Source: Mesorhizobium sp. B2-1-8 (GTDB lineage Bacteria; Pseudomonadota; Alphaproteobacteria; Rhizobiales; Rhizobiaceae). Taken from it: 64,000 nucleotides of DNA. Under the pieces are notes generated by a model. The model saw nothing but the letters and a program-made list of their open reading frames with translations. It made no database searches and was not told the DNA's origin. The stretch lies in contig NZ_CP083952.1 in NCBI RefSeq assembly GCF_006442545.2, positions 1,488,001 through 1,552,000 on the forward strand. Reading direction: 5' to 3'. The position numbers and the translations under genes were made by a program. Positions within the stretch are counted from its first letter, which is position 1; each line of letters begins with the position of its first letter. Of this stretch, positions 42,926-52,347 are shown one piece after another.

Positions 42926-44301
42926 ACGTGGCGGTGCTCGACTTCGGCAAGACCAATTCGAAGCTGTTCGTCTTCGGTCAGGACGGACGCATCCTCGATG
43001 AGCGTCGCACGCAGCCGAAATGGATGCGACAAGACGGGTTCAGCGTGCTTGACGGCGCCGCCCTCCATGACTGGGCGTTCGATGCCGTCACCGAAGCGGT
43101 CGAAAGCCACGGTGTGGAAGGGGTGATGGTGTCGGGCCATGGGTGCACTTTCGCCCTTGTCGACGACAAGGCGCTGACCCATCCGATCCTCGACTACGAG
43201 CAGGAGCCACCGGTCGAAATCGCGGCGCGGATCGACCGTCGCATTCCGGATTTCGCCGAGACGTTCGCACCCCGTCTGCCGCTCGGCTTCAACTATGGCC
43301 GTCACATGCTGTGGCTGCAGGAGGTCGATCCCGACGCGTTCGCGGCGGCGAAATGGATCGTCGGCTATCCCCAATACTGGAGCTGGCGCCTCGGCGGCAG
43401 GCCAGTCTCGGAGGTCTCCTATCTCGGCTGCCATTCGCATTTGTGGGCACCGCGCGAACGTGATTTCTCCTCGCTGGTCGACGCCGAGGGCTGGCGCGGC
43501 CAGATGCCGGTTTTCGAACGTGCCGGCGCCGTCGTCGGCGAGCAGCACTTCGGCCGTTCCGGGCGATCGATCGCCATCCACAATGGCGTCCACGACTCCA
43601 ATGCGGCGCTGTACGCCTATCGCCGGCAAGGGCTTGGACCGCTGACCGTCGTCTCGACCGGCACCTGGGTCGTCGTGCTCAATCCCGACTGTCGGCTCGA
43701 AGCGCTCGACCGCGACCGCGACATGCTGGTCAATGTCGATGTCGACGGCGGCCCCGTACCGACCATCCGCTTCATGGGCGGGCGCGAATTCGCCGTCATC
43801 AGCGGCGGCTGGCAAGGCGCGATCCCGCATGGCTCGATACAGCAGGTGATCGATGCCGCCATCATGGCGCTGCCGAGCTTCGCGCCGGGCGGGCCGATGC
43901 CGGATCGCCCTGGACGGCTGGTCGGGCGCACGCCCGATGCCGGTGAACGCGCGGCGGTGGCGCTGCTCTACGTGGCGCTGATGATCGATCTCTGCCTCGA
44001 CCTCATCCATTCCAACAACGTGGTGATCGTCGACGGCGGGCTGAACACTGGCGGCTTGCTCGCCGGGATGCTGGCGCAGTTGCGCCCCGGTCAGGCCTTC
44101 CTGCAAGGCGCCTCGCTGGAAGGCAGCGCCACGGGCGCCGCAGCACTCGCCTTCGAGAGCGTGGGGCGCGACTTCGCCGCCGAGCCGCCGGAGCCGGTGC
44201 AGGCGACACAATTCGGCGGCCTTACCGGCTATCGCGACACCTGGCGCGATCGCGTTGCCGGGCTGGATAGCGTCGCCAAGACGGCCGGTGGTGCCCGATG
44301 A
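42922..44301 (+). CDS. FGGY-family carbohydrate kinase (fuculo/rhamnulokinase-like)
   Basis: A 459-residue kinase. N-terminal motif [15 protein letters not shown] is the variant found in L-fuculokinase/rhamnulokinase relatives. Further motifs: [23 protein letters not shown], a catalytic Asp region [25 protein letters not shown] and the ATP segment [21 protein letters not shown] 42922 overlaps the regulator stop; the next gene starts in its stop codon (ATGA). With the importer and epimerase, it should phosphorylate the imported ketose after epimerisation. Confidence 0.9.
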   Translation: MNVAVLDFGKTNSKLFVFGQDGRILDERRTQPKWMRQDGFSVLDGAALHDWAFDAVTEAVESHGVEGVMVSGHGCTFALVDDKALTHPILDYEQEPPVEIAARIDRRIPDFAETFAPRLPLGFNYGRHMLWLQEVDPDAFAAAKWIVGYPQYWSWRLGGRPVSEVSYLGCHSHLWAPRERDFSSLVDAEGWRGQMPVFERAGAVVGEQHFGRSGRSIAIHNGVHDSNAALYAYRRQGLGPLTVVSTGTWVVVLNPDCRLEALDRDRDMLVNVDVDGGPVPTIRFMGGREFAVISGGWQGAIPHGSIQQVIDAAIMALPSFAPGGPMPDRPGRLVGRTPDAGERAAVALLYVALMIDLCLDLIHSNNVVIVDGGLNTGGLLAGMLAQLRPGQAFLQGASLEGSATGAAALAFESVGRDFAAEPPEPVQATQFGGLTGYRDTWRDRVAGLDSVAKTAGGAR

Positions 44302-45842
44302 GCGTGGCAGTCCAGACACAGGCGACGCGCCGGCCGTTGCTGGAGATGCGCCACATCTCCAAGACCTTCGGCGCGATACGCGCCCTGCAGGGCGTCTCGC
44401 TCAGCGTCCACGCAGGCGAACTGCACGCGCTGATGGGCGAGAACGGCGCCGGCAAGTCGACGCTGATGAAGGTGCTGTCCGGCGCCTATCGGCCGGATCC
44501 CGGCGGCGAGATCCTGATCGATGGGGTGCCCGCCGCGATCGGCGATCCGATCAAGGCGCGCGCCGCCGGCATCGCGGTGATCTATCAGGAGCTGTCGCTG
44601 GCGCCGAACCTGACGGTGGCGCAGAACATCTTTCTCGGCAACGAGCCGCGGCGGTTCGGCGTCGTCGACCGCGACCAGTGCAACCGGCGCGCCGCCGAGA
44701 TCGTCGGCCGGCTCGGGGTCTCCTTCTCGGCGCGGGCCCTGGTCTCCGGCCTATCGCTCGGCGAGCGCCAGCTGGTCGAGATCGCCCGGGCGCTATCGAC
44801 CAATGCGCGCATCATCGTCATGGACGAGCCGACCACATCGCTGACTTCGCGCGAGACCGACCGGCTGTTCGAGGTGATCGCGACGCTGAAAGCGCAAGGC
44901 ATCGCCATCATCTACATCAGCCACCGCATGGAAGAGGTCTACCAACTCGCCGACCGCGTCAGCGTGCTGCGCGACAGCGGCTATGTCGGCACGCTGGAGC
45001 GGGCCGACCTCAACGCTTCTCGCCTGGTCTCGATGATGGTCGGCCGCGATCTCTCCGCCTTCTACAAGAAGGATCATCGCCCGCCGGATGAGAAACGCGC
45101 CGTCGCGCTCTCGGTGCGCGGCATGTCCGACGGGCGCCTGCTCAAGAACTGCTCGTTCGACCTCCATCACGGTGAGGTGCTGGCGTTGGCCGGCCTCGTC
45201 GGCTCGGGCCGCACCGAGCTTGCCAGGCTGATCTTCGGCGCCGACAAGCGCAGCACCGGCATCATGGAACTCGACGGCAAGCCGGTGACCATCGGCTCGC
45301 CCCGCGAGGCGCTCGACGCCGGCATCGCTTATCTGACCGAGGACCGCAAGGAACTCGGCCTGTTCCTCGACATGTCGATTTCGGACAACATCAGCATGGG
45401 CGTCCTGGCCAGGGACGCGCGAGCCGGCGGATTTCGCGATTTCATCGCCGCCGACAGGAGAGCGGCAAAGGCCATTGCCGACCTGTCCATCCGCACAGGC
45501 TCGGCACAGGCCAATGCCGGCTCGCTGTCGGGCGGCAACCAGCAGAAGGTGCTGCTCGCGCGGCTGCTGGAGACCGAACCGAAGGTCGTCATCCTCGACG
45601 AGCCGACCCGCGGCGTCGATGTCGGGGCCAAGTCGGAAATCTACCGGCTGATCGACAATCTCGCCAACAAGGGCATCGCCATCCTGATGATCTCCAGCGA
45701 ATTGCCCGAGGTGATCGGCGTCGCCGACCGCGTGCTGGTGATGCGGGACGGGGCGGTCGCTGGCGAGGTTACGGCGTCCGAAGGCGAGCCGCTTCGCCAG
45801 GAAGCGATCATGGAACTCGCGACGGGAGCGTCTCAGCGATGA
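44298..45842 (+). CDS. Sugar ABC transporter ATP-binding protein (RbsA/MglA type)
   Basis: A 514-residue ATPase with two ABC domains, as usual for the pentose/hexose CUT2 family. Domain 1 has Walker [13 protein letters not shown], signature [15 protein letters not shown] and Walker [12 protein letters not shown]. Domain 2 has the degenerate Walker [12 protein letters not shown], the signature [15 protein letters not shown] and Walker [13 protein letters not shown]. Coupled on both sides by ATGA overlaps. Confidence 0.94.
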   Translation: MSVAVQTQATRRPLLEMRHISKTFGAIRALQGVSLSVHAGELHALMGENGAGKSTLMKVLSGAYRPDPGGEILIDGVPAAIGDPIKARAAGIAVIYQELSLAPNLTVAQNIFLGNEPRRFGVVDRDQCNRRAAEIVGRLGVSFSARALVSGLSLGERQLVEIARALSTNARIIVMDEPTTSLTSRETDRLFEVIATLKAQGIAIIYISHRMEEVYQLADRVSVLRDSGYVGTLERADLNASRLVSMMVGRDLSAFYKKDHRPPDEKRAVALSVRGMSDGRLLKNCSFDLHHGEVLALAGLVGSGRTELARLIFGADKRSTGIMELDGKPVTIGSPREALDAGIAYLTEDRKELGLFLDMSISDNISMGVLARDARAGGFRDFIAADRRAAKAIADLSIRTGSAQANAGSLSGGNQQKVLLARLLETEPKVVILDEPTRGVDVGAKSEIYRLIDNLANKGIAILMISSELPEVIGVADRVLVMRDGAVAGEVTASEGEPLRQEAIMELATGASQR

Positions 45843-46837
45843 CAGACAGGACGACCGGGACGAAGAGCGTGGATCAGGCGGCGGTCAGGAGCCGGCGGCT
45901 GCGCACCGCGCTTGCGGCGCTTGGCATGCTGCCGGTGCTGGTGCTGCTGGCCGCCGGCTTCCAGTTCATCAATCCGCGCTTTCTCACCGGCACCAACCTG
46001 CTCATCGTCACGCAGCAATCCTCGATCAACATCGTGCTTGCCGCCGGCATGACCTTCGTCATCCTGACCGGCGGCATCGACCTGTCGGTCGGCTCCATCC
46101 TTGCCGCCTCGGCGATGGTGGCGGTGCTGGTGTCGCTGGTGCCGGATTGGGGCCTGCTCGGCGTGCCGGCGGCCATCCTGGTCGGTCTCGGTTTCGGGCT
46201 CATCAACGGGCTGCTGGTCGCCTATATCAGGCTGCCGCCGTTCATCGTGACGTTGGGTTCGTTGACCGCCGTGCGCGGCGTTGCCCGCCTGCTCGGGCAG
46301 GACACGACGGTGTTCAACTCCGACCTGCCGTTCGACTTCATCGGCAACGGTTCGGTGCTCGGCATCCCCTGGCTGGTCGTCATCGCGCTGTCGGTGGTGG
46401 TGCTGTCCTGGCTGGTGTTGAAACGCACCGTGCTCGGCACCTGGATCTACGCCGTCGGCGGCAATGCCGAGGCAGCCAGACTGACCGGCATCAAGGTGCC
46501 GCTGGTGCTGCTCTTCGTCTATGGCGTTTCCGGCTTGCTCGCCGGCCTGGGCGGCGCCATGTCGGCGGCCCGGCTATACGCCGCCAACGGCTTGCAACTC
46601 GGACAGAGCTACGAGCTCGACGCCATCGCCGCCGTCATCCTCGGCGGCACCAGCTTCGTCGGCGGCGTCGGCTCGATCTGGGGCACGCTGATCGGCGGCC
46701 TGATCATCGCGGTGCTCTCCAACGGGCTCATCTTGGCCGGCGTCTCGGACATCTGGCAGTACATCATCAAGGGATTGGTCATCATCGTGGCGGTCGCCCT
46801 CGACCGCTACCGGCTCCAGGCAGGAGCAAGAACGTGA
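45839..46837 (+). CDS. Sugar ABC transporter permease (RbsC type)
   Basis: A 332-residue membrane protein with about 8-10 helices. The CUT2 signatures are visible: [60 protein letters not shown] and [23 protein letters not shown] 45839 overlaps the ATPase stop. It forms the channel of the importer with the adjacent ATPase and binding protein. Confidence 0.94.
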   Translation: MTDRTTGTKSVDQAAVRSRRLRTALAALGMLPVLVLLAAGFQFINPRFLTGTNLLIVTQQSSINIVLAAGMTFVILTGGIDLSVGSILAASAMVAVLVSLVPDWGLLGVPAAILVGLGFGLINGLLVAYIRLPPFIVTLGSLTAVRGVARLLGQDTTVFNSDLPFDFIGNGSVLGIPWLVVIALSVVVLSWLVLKRTVLGTWIYAVGGNAEAARLTGIKVPLVLLFVYGVSGLLAGLGGAMSAARLYAANGLQLGQSYELDAIAAVILGGTSFVGGVGSIWGTLIGGLIIAVLSNGLILAGVSDIWQYIIKGLVIIVAVALDRYRLQAGART

Positions 46838-46917
46838 ATGACCTGGTCGCCGGCATCAAAGACCGGCTTGTGTAACGCACCGTGAGAGGCGCGGGGCATC
46901 AGGAGGAAGTAAGCGTA

Positions 46918-47856
46918 ATGAAGACCATCGCCAAACTGCTCTGCGGCGCCGCCCTCGCGGCCGTCGTCATCGCGCCGGCATCGGCCAAGGACCTCAATAA
47001 GGTCGGCATCTCGGTCGGCCTGCTCGGCAACCCCTTCTTCGTCGCCACCATCAAGGGCATCGAGGATGCGGCAAGGAAGATAAATCCGAAGGTCGAGGTG
47101 ACATCGGTATCGGCCGATTATGACCTCAACAAGCAGGTCTCGCAGGTCGACTCCTTCATCGCCGCCGGCGTCGACGTGATCATGCTCAACGCGGTCGATG
47201 CAAAGGCGATCGCTCCGGCGGTGAAGAAGGCGCAGGCCGCCGGCATCATCGTCGCGGCCTTCGACGTTTCGGCGCCGGGCGCCGACGTCACGGTGATGAC
47301 CAACAACGTCAAGGCCGGCGAGGAAGCCTGCCAGTATCTGGTCGACCACACCGGGGGCAAGGGCGACTACGTTATCCTCAACGGACCGGCGTCGTCGTCG
47401 ATCCTGGAGCGGGTGAAGGGCTGCAAGAACGTGCTTGCCCAGCATCCCGACATCAAGATCCTGTCCGACGACCAGAACGCCGAAGGCTCCCGCGACGGTG
47501 GCCTGAAAGTGTTCCAGTCGCTGCTTACCCGTTTCGACAAGATCGACGCGGTGTTCGCCATCAACGATCCGACGGCGATTGGCGCCGAACTCGCCGCCAA
47601 GCAGCTCAACCGTTCCGAGTTCGTCTTCACAGCGGTCGATGGCGCGCCCGATATCGAGAAGGAACTGGCGTCCGGCAAATCGATGATCAAGGCCTCGGCC
47701 TCGCAGGATCCTTACGTGATGGCCGGCCAGTCGCTGACCATGGCGGCCGACCTGCTGGCCGGCAAGAAGCCTCAGGAGGCCACGGTGCTGCTCGACCCGA
47801 AGCTGATCACTGCCGAGAACCTGAAGGATTACAAGGGCTGGACCGCGGCCCGCTAA
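46918..47856 (+). CDS. Sugar ABC transporter substrate-binding protein (RbsB type)
   Basis: A 312-residue periplasmic binding protein with a signal peptide (about 1-23, cleavage after APASA). The two-lobed ribose-binding fold begins NKVGISVGLLGNPFFVATIK and has FIAAGVDVIMLNAVDAKAI and FAINDPTAIGAELAAKQL. GGAGGAAGTAAGC precedes ATG 46918. The substrate is probably a pentulose, hexulose or related rare sugar, given the kinase and epimerase neighbours. Confidence 0.92.
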   Translation: MKTIAKLLCGAALAAVVIAPASAKDLNKVGISVGLLGNPFFVATIKGIEDAARKINPKVEVTSVSADYDLNKQVSQVDSFIAAGVDVIMLNAVDAKAIAPAVKKAQAAGIIVAAFDVSAPGADVTVMTNNVKAGEEACQYLVDHTGGKGDYVILNGPASSSILERVKGCKNVLAQHPDIKILSDDQNAEGSRDGGLKVFQSLLTRFDKIDAVFAINDPTAIGAELAAKQLNRSEFVFTAVDGAPDIEKELASGKSMIKASASQDPYVMAGQSLTMAADLLAGKKPQEATVLLDPKLITAENLKDYKGWTAAR

Positions 47857-47870
47857 GCCTCCCAAGGCTG

Positions 47871-47897
47871 GTGCGGCCGGGGCGATCCCGGCCGCAC
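47871..47897 (+). promoter_or_regulatory. Stem-loop between binding-protein and epimerase genes
   Basis: GTGCGGCCGGG (47871-47881) pairs perfectly with CCCGGCCGCAC (47887-47897) around GCGAT. No clear T tract follows (CTCTCTTCC). It is likely an mRNA-stabilising or partial terminator hairpin that raises binding-protein output relative to the epimerase. Confidence 0.65.
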
Positions 47898-47928
47898 CTC
47901 TCTTCCACCTCAATACCCGGGGACGATC

Positions 47929-48822
47929 ATGTCGCGCATCGGAATCCATTCTTTCGTCTGGTCGGCAAGCTCGGCGCAGGACGAGCTCGAACGTACGCTG
48001 GCCAATACCAAGGAGGCCGGTTTCGACCTGATCGAATTCTCCTATCTCGACCCCGCCAATGTCGATATCGGCAGGCTTGCCAAACGCATCGCCAGTCTTG
48101 ATCTCGGGGTTGCGATCAGCATCGGATTGCCTGGAGAGGGCGACATTTCGAGCGCCGACAAGACGATCGCCGCGCGCGGCGTCGAGATCCTCAACGACAC
48201 CATCGCGCTGACGCGCGACCTTGGCGGCCGCAAGGTCGCCGGCATTCTTTCGACCAGCCATGGCCTGGAGGTCGAGGCGCCGACACGCGATCAATGGAAC
48301 CGCAGCGCGGCAACGCTGGCCAAGGTCGCCGAGACGGCCAAGGCCGCCGGCGTCACGCTCAACCTCGAAATCGTCAACCGCTTCGAGAGCAACCTGCTCA
48401 ACACCGCCGCGCAGGGCCTGGCGTTCATCGAGGACACCGGGTCGGACAACATCTTCCTGCATCTCGACACCTTCCACATGAACATCGAGGAGGCCGATGT
48501 CGGGCTCGCCATCCGCCACGCGGCGGCCAAGATCGGCTATGTCCATATCGGCGAGAGCCATCGCGGCTTCCTCGGCACCGGCAATATCGACTTCGCAGCG
48601 ATATTCGATGCGCTGACCGCAATCGGCTATGCCGACGATCTCAGCTTCGAATCTTTCTCCTCGGAGATCGTCGACGAGAACCTGTCGAAGAAGACCGCCA
48701 TTTGGCGCAATCTATGGACCGACAACATGGCGCTCGCCAGGCACGCGCGCGCCTTCATCGGTCTCGGGCTGGAGACGGCGCAGCGCAAGGCGGAGCTGGT
48801 CTCGGCGCGACATAAGCCGTAG
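47929..48822 (+). CDS. Ketose 3-epimerase (D-tagatose/L-ribulose 3-epimerase family)
   Basis: A 297-residue TIM-barrel isomerase. The catalytic glutamates and metal ligands are readable: Glu in LNLEIVNRFESN, Asp-His in FLHLDTFHMNIEEAD, His in VHIGESHRGFLG and Glu in LSFESFSSEIV, as in ketose 3-epimerases. The sequence closely resembles, from memory, the M. loti enzyme described as an L-ribulose 3-epimerase. It interconverts C3 epimers of ketoses so that the operon kinase can use the sugar. GGGGACGATC precedes ATG 47929. Confidence 0.92.
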   Translation: MSRIGIHSFVWSASSAQDELERTLANTKEAGFDLIEFSYLDPANVDIGRLAKRIASLDLGVAISIGLPGEGDISSADKTIAARGVEILNDTIALTRDLGGRKVAGILSTSHGLEVEAPTRDQWNRSAATLAKVAETAKAAGVTLNLEIVNRFESNLLNTAAQGLAFIEDTGSDNIFLHLDTFHMNIEEADVGLAIRHAAAKIGYVHIGESHRGFLGTGNIDFAAIFDALTAIGYADDLSFESFSSEIVDENLSKKTAIWRNLWTDNMALARHARAFIGLGLETAQRKAELVSARHKP

Positions 48823-48958
48823 CAACTCCAGGTCGGCGCGGGCAGTGGACGGGTCCTGTCCGGATGCGCGGCCGCGCCTGTTTCGCATGGCATGGCATTG
48901 CTCCCGTCATGTGCATCGGCTATCCGACCTCGAACATATCAAGCGAACGGAGCCCGGC

Positions 48959-49312
48959 ATGACGAACAGAACCATCCTCAAATTCGGTCCCGTCGAGCAC
49001 GCGGAAGCCGGCGATCTGCCCGGCTGGATCGTGGTCGAGGGCCAACCGACCATGCAGACCGCCGTCCAGCACACGACCGCGGACGGCAAGGTGATATCGG
49101 GCACCTGGCGCGCGTCGCCTGGCACCTATCACGCGACCTACACCGACTATGAGTTCGTGCACATGACCGCCGGCCGCATCATCATCACGCCCGACGGCGG
49201 CACGCCGGTCGAAGTCGGCCCCGGAGACGCCTTCGTGGTGGAAGCCGATTTCAAGGGCACCTGGAAGATCATCGAGCCGGTGACCAAGCATTTTGTCGTC
49301 CGGGTCGGCTGA
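48959..49312 (+). CDS. Cupin-domain protein (DUF861 type)
   Basis: A 117-residue single-domain cupin. The barrel motifs are visible as YTDYEFVHMTAGRIIITPDGG and EVGPGDAFVVEADFKGTWKI. This type of small cupin (as in ureidoglycolate-hydrolase-like and sugar-related proteins) often lacks a proven reaction. It lies 136 bp after the epimerase on the same strand and may belong to the sugar operon or stand alone. Upstream in-frame starts reach into the epimerase gene and are unlikely. Confidence 0.85.
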   Translation: MTNRTILKFGPVEHAEAGDLPGWIVVEGQPTMQTAVQHTTADGKVISGTWRASPGTYHATYTDYEFVHMTAGRIIITPDGGTPVEVGPGDAFVVEADFKGTWKIIEPVTKHFVVRVG

Positions 49313-49337
49313 GCCGGCCTGGTCGCACTTGAAGCAT

Positions 49338-49368
49338 GAAAAATCCCGCCATGGTTCGCCATGGCGGG
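49338..49368 (-). terminator. Rho-independent terminator for leftward transcript
   Basis: CCCGCCATGG (49345-49354) and CCATGGCGGG (49359-49368) form a perfect 10-bp stem around a TTCG loop. On the minus strand it is followed by ATTTTT (the AAAAAT at 49339-49344), so it ends transcription coming from the tRNA-Arg side. The 228 bases between it and the tRNA hold no gene I can support. Confidence 0.8.
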
Positions 49369-49596
49369 TGACCACGGCCAGCTTCGCGCACATTGCGGCA
49401 CAGCTGCCCGCCCCACTGCTGCGATCAACCTGCTCGTCATCGAACGGTTTGTTCTCCGCATGCATCTCCGCACCTGACGGCTCTGCCGCTTCAGGTTGTG
49501 GAACATTCAGCTGGAGCCGGCCTTCTTACCTCGCATTGTCTTTCAGGGATGCAATGCAATCGCGCAAGCCTCGGTAGGCCTCGTCAAGGATTGGCA

Positions 49597-49673
49597 TGGT
49601 GATCCCGACAGGAATCGAACCTGTGACCTACAGATTAGGAATCTGCCGCTCTATCCTACTGAGCTACGGGACC
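49597..49673 (-). tRNA. tRNA-Arg (anticodon CCT)
   Basis: On the minus strand a full cloverleaf reads GGTCCCG (acceptor), GCTC...GAGC (D arm), GCAGA-TTCCTAA-TCTGT (anticodon arm with CCT), AGGTC (variable), ACAGG-TTCGATT-CCTGT (T arm), CGGGATC (acceptor, with one G-T pair), A73 and an encoded CCA. CCT reads the AGG arginine codon. Confidence 0.97.
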
Positions 49674-49758
49674 ACGCGGCCCGACACATAGCCGCTTCGG
49701 ACCGTTTCGCCAAGAGGCTGGCCGAACGCAATTCGTCCCGGCCTTTACATGACCGGCA

Positions 49759-50922
49759 TCAGGCGGCCAGCGCCGTCTCCGCCAGTTTCACCCAGTAGCT
49801 CATGCCGTGCGGGATGGCTTCGTCGTTGAAGTCATAGGCCGGGTTGTGGAGACCGGCGGTCTCGCCATTGCCGATGAAGATGAACGCGCCGGGCCGGGCT
49901 TCCAGCATATAGGAGAAATCCTCGCCGCCCATCACCGGCTGGATCGCGCGGTGCACCTGGGCATCGCCCGCCACGTCGGCGGCGACATCGCTGGCGAAGA
50001 CCGTCTCATCCGCATGATTGAACGTCACCGGGTAGTTCGCGTCGTAATCGACTTCGATCGTCGCGCCATAGGCGGTGGCCAGCCCCGCGCAGATCGCGCG
50101 GATCCGCTCTTCCGATTTCTTGGCCACTTCCTTCTTCAGCGTGCGCACGGTACCGGCGATCTCGGCCGATTCAGGGATGATGTTGTAGGCGTCGCCCGCG
50201 TGGAACTTGGTCACCGACACCACCACGGCCTCGACCGGGTCGGTGCTGCGCGAGGCGATCGTCTGCAAGGCGCCGACCAACTGGCTGGCGATGACGATCG
50301 GGTCGATCGTGCCGTGCGGCATCGCCGCATGGCCGCCCTTGCCTTTCACCGTGATGGTGAATTCGGCCGTCGCCGCCATGATCGGGCCCGGACGGATGGC
50401 GAACTGGCCGACCGGCAGGCCCGGCATGTTGTGCATGCCGAACACTTTCGCGATATCGAAGCGCTCCATCATGCCGTCCTTGACCATCTCGTTGCCGCCG
50501 CCGCCACCTTCTTCCGCCGGCTGGAAGATCACCGCCACGGAGCCGGCGAAATTGCGCGTCTCGGCGAGATATTTCGCCGCACCGAGCAGCATCGCGGTGT
50601 GGCCATCATGGCCGCAGGCATGCATCTTGCCCGGAACGGTCGACGCATAGGGCTTGCCGGTGATCTCCCTGAGCGGCAGTGCATCCATGTCGGCGCGCAA
50701 CCCGATTGTGGGGCCTTCCCCCTGGCGGCCGCGGATGATGCCGACGACGCCTGTCTTGCCGAGTCCGGTCACCACATCGTCGCAGCCAAACTCCTTCAGC
50801 TTTTCGGTGACGAAGGCCGCCGTCTTGAAGACATCGAAGTTCAGTTCTGGCGTCTGGTGCAGATGCTGTCGCCAGCCGGCGACTTCGTCCTGCATTTCGG
50901 CGGCGCGGTTCAGGATTGGCAT
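49759..50922 (-). CDS. M20-family amidohydrolase (hippurate hydrolase-like)
   Basis: A 387-residue dizinc amidase/peptidase that removes acyl groups from N-acyl amino acids. Metal-site motifs: LRADMDALPL, MHACGHDGHTAML, the catalytic Glu pair in FQPAEEGGGGG, and MGGEDFSYMLE near the C-terminus. The M20 dimerisation domain (about 185-290) includes GKGGHAAMPHGTIDPI. Cytosolic, no signal peptide. GGAAAC precedes ATG 50922. Three 20-bp direct repeats lie 38 bp upstream. Exact substrate unknown. Confidence 0.92.
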   Translation of the reverse strand: MPILNRAAEMQDEVAGWRQHLHQTPELNFDVFKTAAFVTEKLKEFGCDDVVTGLGKTGVVGIIRGRQGEGPTIGLRADMDALPLREITGKPYASTVPGKMHACGHDGHTAMLLGAAKYLAETRNFAGSVAVIFQPAEEGGGGGNEMVKDGMMERFDIAKVFGMHNMPGLPVGQFAIRPGPIMAATAEFTITVKGKGGHAAMPHGTIDPIVIASQLVGALQTIASRSTDPVEAVVVSVTKFHAGDAYNIIPESAEIAGTVRTLKKEVAKKSEERIRAICAGLATAYGATIEVDYDANYPVTFNHADETVFASDVAADVAGDAQVHRAIQPVMGGEDFSYMLEARPGAFIFIGNGETAGLHNPAYDFNDEAIPHGMSYWVKLAETALAA

Positions 50923-50960
50923 GATGTTTCCATTTCGTTGTTGGTGCAGCCGGCTTCAGC

Positions 50961-51019
50961 CCGGTGTTTTGCAATTATGCCCGGTGCTTTGCAATTGTGC
51001 CCAGTGCTTGCAAATGTGA
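50961..51019. repeat. Three 20-bp direct repeats upstream of the M20 gene
   Basis: CCGGTGTTTTGCAATTATGC (50961-50980), CCGGTGCTTTGCAATTGTGC (50981-51000) and CCAGTGCTTGCAAATGTGA (51001-51019) are head to tail. The shared core is CCGGTGCTTTGCAATTGTG. The 20-bp period puts the cores on nearly the same face of DNA (about two helical turns), as expected for cooperative binding of a regulator to the divergent M20 / D,D-carboxypeptidase promoter region. Confidence 0.8.
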
Positions 51020-51176
51020 TTGTCAGGCGCTTTGCCATGTTGGCGTCACATAGGGTAAATAGCACCGCAATAATGCGGTCCGGTTTTTGAGGGTCGGATC
51101 CTTATGCTGGCGGTCACGTAACGAAATCTTACGGAGCCAGGGGCAATCAGGGCAAGAGGCGATTTCGGATTCGATC

Positions 51177-52343
51177 ATGCGGCACAGGCATTTCCTCAAA
51201 CTATTCCCGGCTGGCGCAATCATGCTGTCGGCCCTGGCTGGGCCGGCGCTGGCCAATCCGGTGGTGGTCTTCGACCTCAAGAGCGGCCAGATCCTGCAGC
51301 ATCAGGATGCGTTCAAGCGCTGGTACCCGGCCTCGCTCAGCAAGCTGATGACCGCCTATGTGACCTTCCGCGCGATCGCGGCCGGGGAAGTCCAGCTCGA
51401 TTCGCCGATCAAGGTGACCAAACACTCCGCCGGCGAACCGCCGAGCAAGATGGGCTTCAAGCCGGGCTCGGTGATGCGGCTCGACAATGCGCTGAAGATG
51501 ATGCTGGTCAAATCGGCCAACGACATCGCCATGGCGGTCGGCGAGAATGTCGGCGGTTCGCAGGCAGCCTTCGCCGAAAGGATGAATGCCGAGGCGGCCC
51601 GGCTCGGCATGAACGGCACCCATTTCGTCAACCCGAACGGCCTTTACTCGCCCGACCAGTACACGACGGCGCGCGACCTCTCGATCCTGGTGATGGCGAT
51701 CCGTCGCGAATTCCCGCAATATGCGCCGTGGTTCTCGATCGAGGGGCTCGCGGTCGGCAAGAAGGCCATTCCGAACTACAATCTCTTGATTGGCCGCTAT
51801 CCCGGCGCCGACGGCATGAAGACCGGCTTTGTCTGCCCGTCCGGCTTCAACATGATCGGTTCGGCGACACGCAACGGGCGCACGCTGGTGGCGGTCGTGC
51901 TCGGCGAGAAGTCGGCGGTCAGCCGTGCCGAAGCCGCGGCGAAACTGCTCGATGAGGGCTTTGGCGCGCCTGCCGCCGGGTCGGCCACCGTCACCACGCT
52001 CGCCCCCTACGGCGATCTTGTCTCGCCCAACGACATGCATGACGAGGTTTGCAAGAAGAAGACGAAGGCGGAGCAGTCCGAGGCGCCGCCGGCCGCCGCC
52101 GCCAAGGACGCGCCGAAATCCCCTTATCGGGAGAAGCTTGACCATGTGCCGACGCTGGTTGCCGTCGGCCTCGGCGGGGCCACCGGTCCGGCGCCGAAAG
52201 CGATCCTCGAGGAGGGCGCGCAGGAATATGCCGACGTGCCGATCCCGACCTGGCGGCCCGACAAGCCTGTACCGGCCGGCACCGGCCCGAAAGTCGCGGG
52301 TGCCGCCGCGCAAGGCGACCAGCCGGCCAAGGTCGCGAATTAA
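51177..52343 (+). CDS. D-alanyl-D-alanine carboxypeptidase (penicillin-binding protein 5/DacF family)
   Basis: A 388-residue periplasmic serine peptidase of peptidoglycan maturation. Signal peptide about 1-26 (cleavage near GPALA). Active-site motifs: SxxK in PASLSKLMTAY, SxN in VKSANDIAMAV, and KTG in DGMKTGFVCPSG. The C-terminal third is Pro/Ala/Lys-rich and lacks an obvious amphipathic membrane anchor. ATG 51177 starts the signal peptide; the longer frame from 51087 is not supported. Followed after 4 bp by a CobW-type GTPase gene. Confidence 0.92.
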   Translation: MRHRHFLKLFPAGAIMLSALAGPALANPVVVFDLKSGQILQHQDAFKRWYPASLSKLMTAYVTFRAIAAGEVQLDSPIKVTKHSAGEPPSKMGFKPGSVMRLDNALKMMLVKSANDIAMAVGENVGGSQAAFAERMNAEAARLGMNGTHFVNPNGLYSPDQYTTARDLSILVMAIRREFPQYAPWFSIEGLAVGKKAIPNYNLLIGRYPGADGMKTGFVCPSGFNMIGSATRNGRTLVAVVLGEKSAVSRAEAAAKLLDEGFGAPAAGSATVTTLAPYGDLVSPNDMHDEVCKKKTKAEQSEAPPAAAAKDAPKSPYREKLDHVPTLVAVGLGGATGPAPKAILEEGAQEYADVPIPTWRPDKPVPAGTGPKVAGAAAQGDQPAKVAN

Positions 52344-52347
52344 CCCG

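Noticed and set aside
49597..49673. tRNA-Arg as an integration site of a mobile element
   Set aside because: No integrase, no repeated 3' tRNA end and no change in gene character is seen on either side; the nearest recombinase is the housekeeping xerD 7 kb away.
50961..51019. Possible CRISPR array
   Set aside because: Only three units of 20 bp that directly abut, with no spacers and no cas genes anywhere in the window.
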